Shown piece by piece: positions 55,321 through 63,982 of a stretch of 64,000 bases of DNA. Each line of letters starts with the position of its first letter. Within the stretch, counting starts at the first letter, position 1. The notes under the pieces were generated by a model. The model ran no database searches. It saw only the letters and a list, made by a program, of their open reading frames with translations, and was not told where the DNA came from. The DNA comes from Parabacteroides sp. PFB2-10 (GTDB lineage Bacteria; Bacteroidota; Bacteroidia; Bacteroidales; Tannerellaceae): assembly GCF_029893085.1 (NCBI RefSeq), contig NZ_JARXWI010000004.1, forward strand, positions 186,001 through 250,000, written 5' to 3'. The position numbers and the translations under genes were made by a program.

Positions 55321-55351
55321 TTTCGAACTCCAAATAAAAGCTATATATTTG
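55321..55351 (+). promoter_or_regulatory. HU gene promoter
   Basis: TTTC (55321-55324), 19-bp spacer, TATATTTG (55344-55351), 45 bp before the HU start. The -33 element deviates in its last base. Divergent to the mutY box. Confidence 0.6.
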
Positions 55352-55396
55352 CAGTCCAAAAAATTAAAGACATAATTCAATATAATATCAAAAGAC

Positions 55397-55675
55397 ATGA
55401 CTAAAGCAGACATTGTTAGTGAAATTTCAAAGAGCACCGGGATTGACAAATCAACGGTTTTGGCTAGCGTAGAATCTTTCATGGAGATTGTAAAAGACTC
55501 TTTGTCGGATGGTGAAAACGTATATTTAAGAGGTTTTGGAAGCTTCGTAGTGAAGAAAAGAGCTCAGAAAACAGCTCGTAACATCTCTAAAAATACGACG
55601 ATCATCATTCCGGAACATAACATTCCTTCTTTCAAGCCGGCGAAGACCTTCTTGAAACAGGTAAAAGACAAATAA
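55397..55675 (+). CDS. hup: HU-family DNA-binding protein
   Basis: 92 residues, standard HU/IHF length. Typical start MTKADIVSEISKSTGIDKSTV, the core GENVYLRGFGSFVVKKRAQKTARN, and the arm with IPEHNIPSFKPAKTFLK. Nucleoid architectural protein. The tiny mS38-like gene follows 32 bp downstream, then RNase G. Confidence 0.95.
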   Translation: MTKADIVSEISKSTGIDKSTVLASVESFMEIVKDSLSDGENVYLRGFGSFVVKKRAQKTARNISKNTTIIIPEHNIPSFKPAKTFLKQVKDK

Positions 55676-55707
55676 AATTTAGTTTAATTATATAAATCAA
55701 TAAAACG

Positions 55708-55797
55708 ATGCCAAGCGGAAAAAAGAGAAAAAGACATAAGATGTCTACGCACAAGCGCAAAAAGAGACTAAAAAAGAATAGACATAAGAAGAAATAA
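55708..55797 (+). CDS. 29-residue basic AURKAIP1/COX24-domain (mS38-like) protein
   Basis: Complete frame ATG to TAA encoding 29 residues, of which about two thirds are Lys or Arg (MPSGKKRKRHKMSTHKRKKR...). I recognise this as the tiny protein annotated in Bacteroidetes with the AURKAIP1/COX24 domain, related to the C-terminus of mitochondrial ribosomal protein mS38. A ribosomal role is inferred from that relation and from composition. It sits between HU and the GTG-started RNase G gene. Confidence 0.75.
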   Translation: MPSGKKRKRHKMSTHKRKKRLKKNRHKKK

Positions 55798-55906
55798 GCC
55801 TGTCTATTTTTCTGGCAAACTCTGAAGAACAAACTTACAAGACATCTTTTAAGTTTGTTCTTCGCGTATTTAGCAATAGCAGAAATGTGATTAATCCAAT
55901 TTATAA

Positions 55907-57481
55907 GTGACAAGTGAATTAGTAGTTGACGTAAGGCCCAAAGAGGTATCGATCGCTGTACTGGAAGACAAAAACTTAGTGGAGCTTCAGAAAGAAGCAC
56001 GCAATGTTTCGTTTGCCGTCGGTGATATTTTTATCGGCAAGGTTAAAAAACTTATGCCCGGGCTCAACGCTGCTTTTGTCGATGTAGGTTATAAAAAGGA
56101 TGCATTTCTTCACTATCAGGATTTAGGTCCCCATTTCAGCTCCCAACAAAAATTCCTCAAACAGGCTTTAAACAGCGACGCGAAGAAATTTCCCGCGATC
56201 GCCAAAATGCAGCTACTGCCGGAGATCGAAAAGAACGGCAGCATCAGCGAAGTGCTTAAAGCAGGGCAGGAGGTGTTGGTGCAGATAGCCAAGGAACCTA
56301 TATCCACCAAAGGACCCAGACTTACTTCCGAGCTTTCTTTTGCCGGAAGATACATCGTGCTCATACCTTTTGCTGATAAGGTATCTGTCTCCACCAAAAT
56401 CAAATCGAGCGAAGAAAGAGCCCGGTTACGCCAGTTGATTCAAAGTATCAAACCGAAGAACTTCAGTGTGATAGTTCGCACCTCTTCGGAAGGCAAGCGC
56501 GTAGCTGAACTCGATCATGAGCTAAAGACATTGGTGAAGCGTTGGGAAGAAAACATTACGAAGGTAGCCAAAGCCAAAGTGCCGTCTGTTATTTACGAAG
56601 AGACAGGACGTACGGTGGCTTTGTTGCGCGACATCTTCAATCCTTCTTTCCAGCACATTCATGTGAATGATCCCGATATCTACCGGGATGTACGCGATTA
56701 CGTTAGTTTGATCGCTCCCGGACGGGAGGAGATTGTGCAACAGTATCGGGGGGAACTTCCCATTTTCGATAACTTTGCCATCACCAAGCAGATCAAATCA
56801 CTTTTTGGGCGTACCGTTACTTACAAGAGTGGAGCTTACCTGATTATCGAGCACACAGAGGCTATGCACGTGATTGATGTCAATAGTGGAAACCGTTCGC
56901 GTGGCAGTGATGCCCAGGAAACGACGGCTATTGACGTAAATATGGCAGCGGCAACCGAGATTGCCCGCCAGATGCGGCTGCGGGATTTGGGCGGGATTAT
57001 CGTGATCGATTATATCGATATGGTGGAACCTGCCAATCGGCAAAAATTGTTTGAGCATATGTCGAAGGCAATGGCCGGCGATCGTGCGAAGCATAATATT
57101 TTGCCGATCAGCAAATTCGGTCTGATGCAAATCACCCGCCAACGTGTTCGTCCCGAGATGGAGCTCGACACGAACGAATCATGTCCGAGTTGCTTCGGTA
57201 CCGGAAAATCAAAACCGTCTATTTTATTTACAGACAGTCTGGAAGGAAAAATCGATTGCTTAGTGAATAAGCATCATGTGAAGAAGTTCACCCTGCATCT
57301 GCATCCATACGTGGCAGCATTTGTAAACAAAGGAATCATTCCACTCAGTATGAAGTGGAAATTCAAGTATTCCCTTGGAATGAAAGTGATCCCTGATCAG
57401 AGTCTGGCTTTCCTCGAGTATCATTTTTATGATCCCGAGAAGAATGAGCTGGATATGAAAGAAGAGAAGGAGATTAAATAA
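55907..57481 (+). CDS. rng: Ribonuclease E/G (RNase G)
   Basis: 524 residues starting at GTG 55907 (no useful ATG upstream). N-terminal S1 domain (VGDIFIGKVKKLMPGLNAAFVDVGYKKDAFLHYQD), RNase H-like domain, catalytic Asp pair in MHVIDVNSGNRS and IIVIDYIDM, and the zinc-link CPSC in NESCPSCFGTGK. Processes rRNA and decays mRNA. Followed by a clear terminator. Confidence 0.95.
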   Translation: MTSELVVDVRPKEVSIAVLEDKNLVELQKEARNVSFAVGDIFIGKVKKLMPGLNAAFVDVGYKKDAFLHYQDLGPHFSSQQKFLKQALNSDAKKFPAIAKMQLLPEIEKNGSISEVLKAGQEVLVQIAKEPISTKGPRLTSELSFAGRYIVLIPFADKVSVSTKIKSSEERARLRQLIQSIKPKNFSVIVRTSSEGKRVAELDHELKTLVKRWEENITKVAKAKVPSVIYEETGRTVALLRDIFNPSFQHIHVNDPDIYRDVRDYVSLIAPGREEIVQQYRGELPIFDNFAITKQIKSLFGRTVTYKSGAYLIIEHTEAMHVIDVNSGNRSRGSDAQETTAIDVNMAAATEIARQMRLRDLGGIIVIDYIDMVEPANRQKLFEHMSKAMAGDRAKHNILPISKFGLMQITRQRVRPEMELDTNESCPSCFGTGKSKPSILFTDSLEGKIDCLVNKHHVKKFTLHLHPYVAAFVNKGIIPLSMKWKFKYSLGMKVIPDQSLAFLEYHFYDPEKNELDMKEEKEIK

Positions 57482-57487
57482 AACGAT

Positions 57488-57521
57488 AAAACCCGGTACG
57501 CAACAGAAGCGTATCGGGTTT
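57488..57521 (+). terminator. RNase G terminator
   Basis: AAACCCGGTACGC (57488-57500), small loop, GCGTATCGGGTTT (57509-57521) and then TTTCTTTTT. One mismatch in the stem. Confidence 0.85.
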
Positions 57522-57602
57522 TTCTTTTTAAAGAGGGAACGGGTGTCTGCCGATATGACATTTTGTCGGTTTGTCTCCGGACTGGTGTTTGTGTAAACAA
57601 GT

Positions 57603-57619
57603 TTGGCACGGCATTTGTT
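57603..57619 (+). promoter_or_regulatory. Candidate sigma-54 (-24/-12) promoter of dnaK
   Basis: TTGGCACGGCATTTGTT: the -24 element TGGCAC (57604-57609), a 5-bp spacer and TTGTT (57615-57619) in place of TTGCW. The match to the RpoN consensus is exact at -24 and off by one base at -12. It lies about 80 bp before the dnaK ATG. No TTTG/TAnnTTTG promoter is as good in the 217-bp spacer, and no CIRCE element is present. Confidence 0.5.
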
Positions 57620-57698
57620 AAATACTAAGTGACCCCATAAATGAGGTGGGGAAATTTGAATAAGAAAGATATTAACAAATAAAATAAAGAATAAGAAA

Positions 57699-59618
57699 AT
57701 GGGAAAAATTATTGGTATTGACTTAGGAACAACCAACTCTTGTGTTTCCGTGTTGGAAGGTAACGAGCCGGTTGTGATTGCTAACAGTGAAGGAAAGCGT
57801 ACGACTCCTTCAATTGTAGCATTTGTGGAAGGAGGAGAAAGAAAGGTGGGTGATCCTGCAAAACGTCAGGCGATCACCAACCCGGAAAAGACAATCTTCT
57901 CGATCAAGCGCTTCATGGGTGAGACATACGATCAGGTGACTAAAGAGATCAACCGTGTACCTTATAAGGTCGTGAAGGGTGATAACAATACACCGCGTGT
58001 GGATATCGATGGTCGCTTGTATACACCGCAGGAAATCTCGGCTATGGTGCTTCAGAAAATGAAGAAAACAGCAGAAGACTACCTGGGGCAAGAGGTGACG
58101 GAAGCGGTGATCACCGTGCCGGCATACTTTAGCGACGCGCAACGTCAGGCAACGAAAGAGGCGGGTGAAATTGCCGGTCTGACCGTTCGCCGTATCGTAA
58201 ACGAACCGACGGCGGCCTCTCTGGCTTACGGTTTGGATAAGACAAACAAAGATATGAAGATCGCCGTGTTCGACTTAGGTGGTGGTACGTTTGATATCTC
58301 TATCCTCGAATTGGGTGATGGCGTATTTGAAGTAAAATCAACCAATGGGGATACCCACCTGGGTGGTGATGACTTCGACCACGTGATTATCGACTGGTTA
58401 GCAGAAGAATTCCAACGTGAAGAGGGACCGGACTTGCGTAAAGACCCGATGGCGCTGCAACGTCTGAAAGAAGCTGCAGAAAAAGCTAAGATCGAATTGT
58501 CGAGCTCGACAAGCACGGAGATCAATCTGCCGTATATTATGCCGGTAGATGGTATTCCAAAGCACTTGGTGAAAACCTTGACGCGTGCTAAATTCGAACA
58601 GTTGGCAGACTCGTTGATCCAGGCCTGTATCGAACCTTGCCGTCAGTCGCTGAAAGATGCTAACCTGAGCACATCAGATATCGATGAAGTGATTCTGGTA
58701 GGTGGATCGACCCGTATTCCGGCTATTCAGGAGATAGTAGAGAAATTCTTCGGCAAGGCTCCATCAAAGGGAGTGAATCCTGATGAGGTGGTGGCTGTAG
58801 GAGCTGCTATCCAGGGTGGTGTATTGACCGGTGAGGTGAAAGATGTGTTGTTGCTCGACGTGACGCCGCTCTCCTTAGGTATTGAAACCATGGGAGGTGT
58901 GATGACCAGATTGATCGACGCCAACACGACTATCCCGACCAAGAAATCGGAAACATTTACGACAGCGGCTGATAACCAACCGTCGGTAGAGATCCATATC
59001 CTGCAAGGTGAACGTTCTTTGGCACGTGATAACAAATCATTAGGACGCTTCCACTTAGATGGTATCCCTGCTGCTCAACGAGGAGTTCCTCAGATTGAAG
59101 TGACCTTCGATATCGATGCCAACGGTATATTAAACGTATCAGCCAAAGATAAAGGAACAGGCAAAGTGCAAAATATACGTATCGAAGCCTCCAGCGGCTT
59201 GAGTGATGATGAAGTAAAACGCATGAAGGATGAAGCAGCTGCCAATGCCGAAGCGGACAAGCAAGAAAAAGAACGCATCGATAAGATCAACCAGGCGGAC
59301 AGCACCATCTTCCAGACGGAAAAACAATTGACCGAGCTGGGTGATAAGCTCCCTGCCGACAAGAAAGGCCAGATCGAAGCCGCCCTTGCTAAGCTGAAAG
59401 AGGCGCACAAAGCCCAGGATATCGCTGCTATCGACGCCTCAATGGCCGAACTAAACAGCGTATTCCAAGCCGCCAGCCAGGAAATGTACAACGCCGGCCA
59501 ACAGCCCGGCGGTCCCCAACCGGGAGCCGACTTCGGAGGCCAGCAACAATCCAGCAACAACGACGGCAATGCCAACGACGGCAACGTCACCGATGTTGAC
59601 TTCGAAGAAGTGAAGTAA
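57699..59618 (+). CDS. dnaK: Chaperone DnaK (Hsp70)
   Basis: 639 residues. Begins [21 protein letters not shown]; ATPase signatures [16 protein letters not shown] and [17 protein letters not shown], linker [15 protein letters not shown] and substrate-binding domain; ends in the G/Q/N-rich tail and acidic DVDFEEVK. No grpE or dnaJ adjacent. A terminator follows at 59655. Confidence 0.98.
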   Translation: MGKIIGIDLGTTNSCVSVLEGNEPVVIANSEGKRTTPSIVAFVEGGERKVGDPAKRQAITNPEKTIFSIKRFMGETYDQVTKEINRVPYKVVKGDNNTPRVDIDGRLYTPQEISAMVLQKMKKTAEDYLGQEVTEAVITVPAYFSDAQRQATKEAGEIAGLTVRRIVNEPTAASLAYGLDKTNKDMKIAVFDLGGGTFDISILELGDGVFEVKSTNGDTHLGGDDFDHVIIDWLAEEFQREEGPDLRKDPMALQRLKEAAEKAKIELSSSTSTEINLPYIMPVDGIPKHLVKTLTRAKFEQLADSLIQACIEPCRQSLKDANLSTSDIDEVILVGGSTRIPAIQEIVEKFFGKAPSKGVNPDEVVAVGAAIQGGVLTGEVKDVLLLDVTPLSLGIETMGGVMTRLIDANTTIPTKKSETFTTAADNQPSVEIHILQGERSLARDNKSLGRFHLDGIPAAQRGVPQIEVTFDIDANGILNVSAKDKGTGKVQNIRIEASSGLSDDEVKRMKDEAAANAEADKQEKERIDKINQADSTIFQTEKQLTELGDKLPADKKGQIEAALAKLKEAHKAQDIAAIDASMAELNSVFQAASQEMYNAGQQPGGPQPGADFGGQQQSSNNDGNANDGNVTDVDFEEVK

Positions 59619-59654
59619 GAGGCGATTAGGAATAATCAACAAATAATAGAAAAT

Positions 59655-59679
59655 CCCTGTAAACAAATAGTTTACGGGG
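59655..59679 (+). terminator. dnaK terminator
   Basis: CCCTGTAAAC (59655-59664), loop AAATA, GTTTACGGGG (59670-59679), then GTTTTTGTTTTT. It marks the end of the core genome before the integrated element. Confidence 0.85.
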
Positions 59680-59710
59680 GTTTTTGTTTTTACAAATTTA
59701 TAAATAGCCA

Positions 59711-59741
59711 TTGTTTTTGATGGTTTTTTATCATACATTTG
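59711..59741 (+). promoter_or_regulatory. Promoter of the integrated-element genes
   Basis: TTG (59711-59713), 20-bp spacer, TACATTTG (59734-59741). It is followed by a direct repeat TTGTACC...TTGTACC (59739-59756) overlapping the -7 box, a possible regulator-binding site. The first element ATG is 77 bp downstream of the box. Confidence 0.6.
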
Positions 59742-59817
59742 TACCATTATTGTACCGGAACTTAATTAGTGATGAAGTGGAACTTATGAGCACTTATGAC
59801 TACTAATGAGTACTTAA

Positions 59818-60375
59818 ATGGCGATAAAGATACCGATGAATAAGATTCAGAAACAATGTGCAGTGTGTGGACAGCCTTTCGTTCCGAAGACGGTTGATTC
59901 TATTTATTGCTCGAAAACATGCGGCAATGCAGCATATCGTGAAAAGAAACGGCAAAAGCGAAAAGAAGAAGAAAAGCAAGCAGTCGTAGCTAAAATACCA
60001 GATGACCGTCTCTATATTTCCGTTCCCGAAGCAATTGCGCTTTTCGGCGTTGCCAAGAGTACACTCTATCGTCTTATTCGGCAAAAGCGAATTCCTGCTA
60101 TCAACTTAGGAGCTCGTCTAGTCCGAATTGACCGAGCAGCGATAGAGGAAATATTTCCTATTCGCCAAACACCTCTTAAAAAGGAGAAACCGACAACAAA
60201 GCTTTATAGTCTTGAACCGCAAGATTGTTATACAATCGGCGAGATTGCCAAAAAGTTCGGCATATCGGATAGTACGGTATATAAGCATATCCGTAAATAT
60301 TCTATTCCAACTCGACAGATTGGCAACTATGTTTATGCTCCAAAAACTGAAATAGATAATTTGTATAATCAATAA
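59818..60375 (+). CDS. Zinc-finger/double helix-turn-helix DNA-binding protein of the element
   Basis: 185 residues. N-terminal four-cysteine motif KQCAVCGQPFVPKTVDSIYCSKTCG (about 11-35), then a basic linker, then two excisionase/MerR-like helix-turn-helix units: ISVPEAIALFGVAKSTLYRLIRQKRIPAINLG and YTIGEIAKKFGISDSTVYKHIRKYSIPTRQIGNYVY. This is the kind of protein that directs excision or regulates an integrase; it is 11 bp before the recombinase gene. Confidence 0.85.
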   Translation: MAIKIPMNKIQKQCAVCGQPFVPKTVDSIYCSKTCGNAAYREKKRQKRKEEEKQAVVAKIPDDRLYISVPEAIALFGVAKSTLYRLIRQKRIPAINLGARLVRIDRAAIEEIFPIRQTPLKKEKPTTKLYSLEPQDCYTIGEIAKKFGISDSTVYKHIRKYSIPTRQIGNYVYAPKTEIDNLYNQ

Positions 60376-60386
60376 CAATATACCAC

Positions 60387-61646
60387 ATGAAACAACTTTC
60401 CAATACAAAAGTAACTGTTCGGCTTCGTAAGGCGGAAGACCGCAAAGAGTGGTATGTTTATATTGAAAGCTATCCGGTTTATGTTCCCGGCAAGCAAACT
60501 CCGCAACGTGTTCGTGAATATTTGAATCGTTGTATTACTACGGTTGAATGGGATAAGAAGCGCACCGCCCGCACCGACGCAGACGGGACAAAAACCTACA
60601 AACCCAAACGTGATGATAATGGAATAATCGTTTGCCGAAGCGAAAAGGATCAAGAAACTATGCTATATGCTGATGGGATTCGTAAGCTTCGCCAACGAGA
60701 ATATGATAATGCTGATCTATATAGTGATACAGAAAGTGCACAAGTTGAACAAAAAGAGCGTGCGCAGCAGAATTTCATAGAGTATTTTAACGCCACAGCC
60801 AAGAAACGCCACGCACAAAGTTCTGACTCTATTCGTGTAAACTGGAAACGGACCTACGAATTAATAAAGCTCTTCGCCGGAGATACATTGCCTTTTGCCA
60901 AAATCGACAATCGCTTTGCCGAAGATTTTAAGTTATATCTGTTGTCTGCTCCCTGCGGAGGAAATAAAAGCGGAACTATTTCTCGCAATACTGCTGTAAC
61001 TTACTTCTCCATTTTCAAGGCGGCATTAAAACAGGCCTTTGTTGATGGATACCTGACAACTGATTTATCGGCAAAAATCAAAGGCATACCGGAACAGGAG
61101 TCAAGGCGTGAATATTTGACCGTTGAAGAACTTAATATCCTCGCTGGAACGCCATGTGAAAGAGATGTCCTTAAACGGGCAGCATTGTTTTCAGCTCTTA
61201 CCGGATTACGACATTGTGATATTCAGAAATTACGATGGAAAGAAATTAGCATGAATGGCGACCAAGCCCAGCTTCACTTCACACAACAGAAAACAAAAGG
61301 TGTGGAATATATGCCTATTTCGCAACAGGCACTTGATTTGTGTGGCGAACCTCGTGAGTCGGAGCAATTTGTTTTCGAAGATTTACCTGATCCTGCTTGG
61401 ATTTCTAAACCCTTGAAACGTTGGATAGAAGCCGCCGGAATCACGAAGCGGATTACGTTTCATTGCTTCCGGCACACGTATGCCACGCTTCAATTATCCA
61501 GTGGTACAGATATTTACACCGTCAGCAAGATGTTGGGGCATACCAATGTAAAAACTACCCAGATTTACGCAAAGGTTGTGGACGAGAAGAAGAGCAAAGC
61601 AGCACAAGCAATTCAGTTAAACACTCTTAACAACACAGAAGAATGA
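60387..61646 (+). CDS. Tyrosine site-specific recombinase (integrase)
   Basis: 419 residues. N-terminal arm-type and SAM-like core-binding domains, then a catalytic domain with R275 (LTGLRHCDI), H359-x-x-R362 (HCFRHTYAT), H385 (LGHTNVK) and Y394 (TQIYAKV): a complete active site. Similar to integrases of Bacteroidetes mobile elements. It should integrate and excise the DNA that begins near 59.7 kb and continues past the window. Confidence 0.94.
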   Translation: MKQLSNTKVTVRLRKAEDRKEWYVYIESYPVYVPGKQTPQRVREYLNRCITTVEWDKKRTARTDADGTKTYKPKRDDNGIIVCRSEKDQETMLYADGIRKLRQREYDNADLYSDTESAQVEQKERAQQNFIEYFNATAKKRHAQSSDSIRVNWKRTYELIKLFAGDTLPFAKIDNRFAEDFKLYLLSAPCGGNKSGTISRNTAVTYFSIFKAALKQAFVDGYLTTDLSAKIKGIPEQESRREYLTVEELNILAGTPCERDVLKRAALFSALTGLRHCDIQKLRWKEISMNGDQAQLHFTQQKTKGVEYMPISQQALDLCGEPRESEQFVFEDLPDPAWISKPLKRWIEAAGITKRITFHCFRHTYATLQLSSGTDIYTVSKMLGHTNVKTTQIYAKVVDEKKSKAAQAIQLNTLNNTEE

Positions 61647-62380
61647 AACAGAACAGTCTTTTGCAGTACATTATATTATATGTGATCGTGGCTTGCGTTG
61701 CTTTGGCGATTGCAGCATTAGCACGCATGTTTACTGTTTCGGTCGGCTTTGATAGCTTTACAGCTTTCATAGTCTTTATTATAGCATTGGCTATTCAGGC
61801 GACAGTATATTTAAGTATCCATGTAGCACTTCAAAATATAATGTTGCCGTGGATCGGAAACGGATTGGCAAAGATCCCCTATTTTCGCAAGAAGATAGAA
61901 CAAAGACAAGTTTCTCAGATTGTTGCTGAACCACAGATAGAAGAAAAGAAATTTGAAATTGATATACCGGAATCGAATGTCTCTTTAGACGATATTCGGA
62001 ATGAACAGCAGAAAAACATAGCCAAAGAACAAGAGGATATTCTGAATGTTGGTTTGGACTATACCCGAAAGTCGTTTGCTCTTTATCTTTCCGATGAAGA
62101 TCTTAATGTTCTTTGCCGGAATGTCCGTGCATACATGAACAAGTTAGAAGAGAAAGAATTGAAGCCGGTTAAAGTTAAAGAACTGACAGCCATCGACCTC
62201 CGCCATTTCGGGTGGAATATCTGGAACTACTTCAAGCCAAGAAATCAGATGGATATTGCTAACTTCCTAAAAAACGTTTTTCCTGATGTTTTCAAGGGAG
62301 TAGAAGTGAAAAGTATCAAACGGCATTTGAAGGATGATGAATTGAAGGGAGTAATCAAGATACAGGAGATTTTAACATAA
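61643..62380 (+). CDS. Element-encoded membrane protein of unknown function
   Basis: 245 residues. Two to three membrane segments in the first 75 residues (QYIILYVIVACVALAIAALARMF; FTAFIVFIIALAIQATVYLSIHVAL), then a soluble, charged region ending in EVKSIKRHLKDDELKGVIKIQEIL. The C-terminal part (LYLSDEDLNVLCRNVRAYMNKLEEKELKPVKVKEL...FKPRNQMDIANFLKNVFPDVF) looks conserved in proteins next to Bacteroidetes integrases, but I know no function. It overlaps the integrase stop by 4 bp. Confidence 0.75.
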   Translation: MKQNSLLQYIILYVIVACVALAIAALARMFTVSVGFDSFTAFIVFIIALAIQATVYLSIHVALQNIMLPWIGNGLAKIPYFRKKIEQRQVSQIVAEPQIEEKKFEIDIPESNVSLDDIRNEQQKNIAKEQEDILNVGLDYTRKSFALYLSDEDLNVLCRNVRAYMNKLEEKELKPVKVKELTAIDLRHFGWNIWNYFKPRNQMDIANFLKNVFPDVFKGVEVKSIKRHLKDDELKGVIKIQEILT

Positions 62381-62393
62381 CAATAGACAAAAA

Positions 62394-63863
62394 ATGGATG
62401 AGAGAACCATCAAATTTCAACAGATAAGTGACACTATTTTTGAAGATGACAATGCTGCATTAAAACTAATCTCATTATTTGAATCTGGGAAGGTTGATTT
62501 TAAACTTGCGACAGCTATAGATAATGTAATAATGGATGCAAATATGCTCCGAGAGAGTAATGGGGAGTTTTTAGTTCATTTTAATTTGCTTCCAGAATGG
62601 GAAGATAAGTTCAGAATGGATTACTTCTTTGAGAAGCCAGCAATACTCGCAACACATGGAGTTAGAATATTAATAAACAATACAGATGTTACCGCATTCA
62701 AACAATCAATTGGAGAAGGGATAAAAAAAGCATCTATAAAAATCAATGCATTTCGAGGAGATTTAGATGATAATAAATGGAAAAACTCCAAACAATCAGC
62801 TTATTATCGATATGATTGTGATGAATTCAAGGCTTATTCTAGTGGTGTATTTTATGATATGACAACGAGTAAGGATCAAAATTCTTCGTGGAAAAATTGC
62901 ATTAAAATAGAAATTGACAATCGAACAATATTGTTTTTTCATGTGAGAATCGAAGATAACCTTGGATACTTTGTGTTCAAAACAAATGATCCAATTAATC
63001 ATGATGATTTCCTACACATTATTAATGCAATAAGAGCAGCATTTTCTCTAATCTCTGGTTTTTATATTGCTGATAGTGCTTATTTCTTTTCTATGCAAAA
63101 GGGGAAGAAAGATACCTTAACCTATCGTTATGAAAATTTTAATGATACAATACATACAAAAAGGCCTCTACTAGACAATCATTCATATCAAGATATCTCT
63201 CGAGAAGAATTGCATTTGAACTCTGATCAATTCGCATATCTTGTAAAGTTGCTGTATGAGAATGAAGAATTACTTCGCTCCTGTATATTACTTACGCAAG
63301 CCAGTAATATAAATGGTTTACCTAAAGGATGTCTGGCTGCAGTTGCATTAGAAACTATTACCAATGTAATTGTACCTAAAGATAAAATTGCTAAACCGTT
63401 AATAGAAGATACGGAAATCAGTAGTCAACTAAAATATGAATTGAAAAAAGCACTAAAAAAAATCAAAGGGAAAGTGACAAAATCTACATACGATTCCTTA
63501 GATAGCAAATTGGGTAAAATAAATGAACGGTCAAACTCTTCGAAACTAGGCTCCCCTTTTGGGGCTCTGAGCATTGATTTAGATGAAGAAGATCTATACT
63601 GTATATCGTGCAGAAATCGTTTTCTGCATGGTTCTTTACCTACACCAACGACAGATTTTTTCAAGTCATTAACGGATGATGAATTATTGAATCTTGTCTG
63701 TAATCGTTTGATAATGCTATCCACTATGCTTATTTTGAAAAAGATAGGCTACGAACATGATGTTGTTGATTGGGGATATACAGAAATTGCAATAAGAAGA
63801 ATGATGATAATGGGAGAATCTGTTAGTGGGATAGGTCGAGCGCATAGAACAATTTGCAATTAA
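62394..63863 (+). CDS. Large AT-rich accessory protein with HEPN-type RNxxxH motif
   Basis: 489 residues, not recognised as a whole. The base composition is clearly lower in GC than that of the core genes. Residues 407-412 read RNRFLH within a predicted helical C-terminal region (DLYCISCRNRFLHGS), matching the RNxxxH active site of HEPN ribonucleases; several defence proteins such as ApeA have a C-terminal HEPN domain at similar total length. No other nuclease or partner is visible. It is the cargo immediately after the integrase module. Confidence 0.55.
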   Translation: MDERTIKFQQISDTIFEDDNAALKLISLFESGKVDFKLATAIDNVIMDANMLRESNGEFLVHFNLLPEWEDKFRMDYFFEKPAILATHGVRILINNTDVTAFKQSIGEGIKKASIKINAFRGDLDDNKWKNSKQSAYYRYDCDEFKAYSSGVFYDMTTSKDQNSSWKNCIKIEIDNRTILFFHVRIEDNLGYFVFKTNDPINHDDFLHIINAIRAAFSLISGFYIADSAYFFSMQKGKKDTLTYRYENFNDTIHTKRPLLDNHSYQDISREELHLNSDQFAYLVKLLYENEELLRSCILLTQASNINGLPKGCLAAVALETITNVIVPKDKIAKPLIEDTEISSQLKYELKKALKKIKGKVTKSTYDSLDSKLGKINERSNSSKLGSPFGALSIDLDEEDLYCISCRNRFLHGSLPTPTTDFFKSLTDDELLNLVCNRLIMLSTMLILKKIGYEHDVVDWGYTEIAIRRMMIMGESVSGIGRAHRTICN

Positions 63864-63945
63864 AACCAATAACCATACTTTTATCTTTTTTATGATTTGC
63901 ATCTACCAATAACCAAAAAATATCAGCACTTTTAGTGTTTCCAAG

Positions 63946-63982
63946 GTGTTTCTCCAGTGTCGTCTAGACACCGCAGAAACAC
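63946..63982 (+). terminator. Nested hairpin after the HEPN-like gene
   Basis: Outer stem GTGTTTCT (63946-63953) with AGAAACAC (63975-63982), inner stem GTGTC (63957-63961) with GACAC (63967-63971), then TATTTTTATTT. It looks like an intrinsic terminator. The remaining bases of the window hold no gene. Confidence 0.7.
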
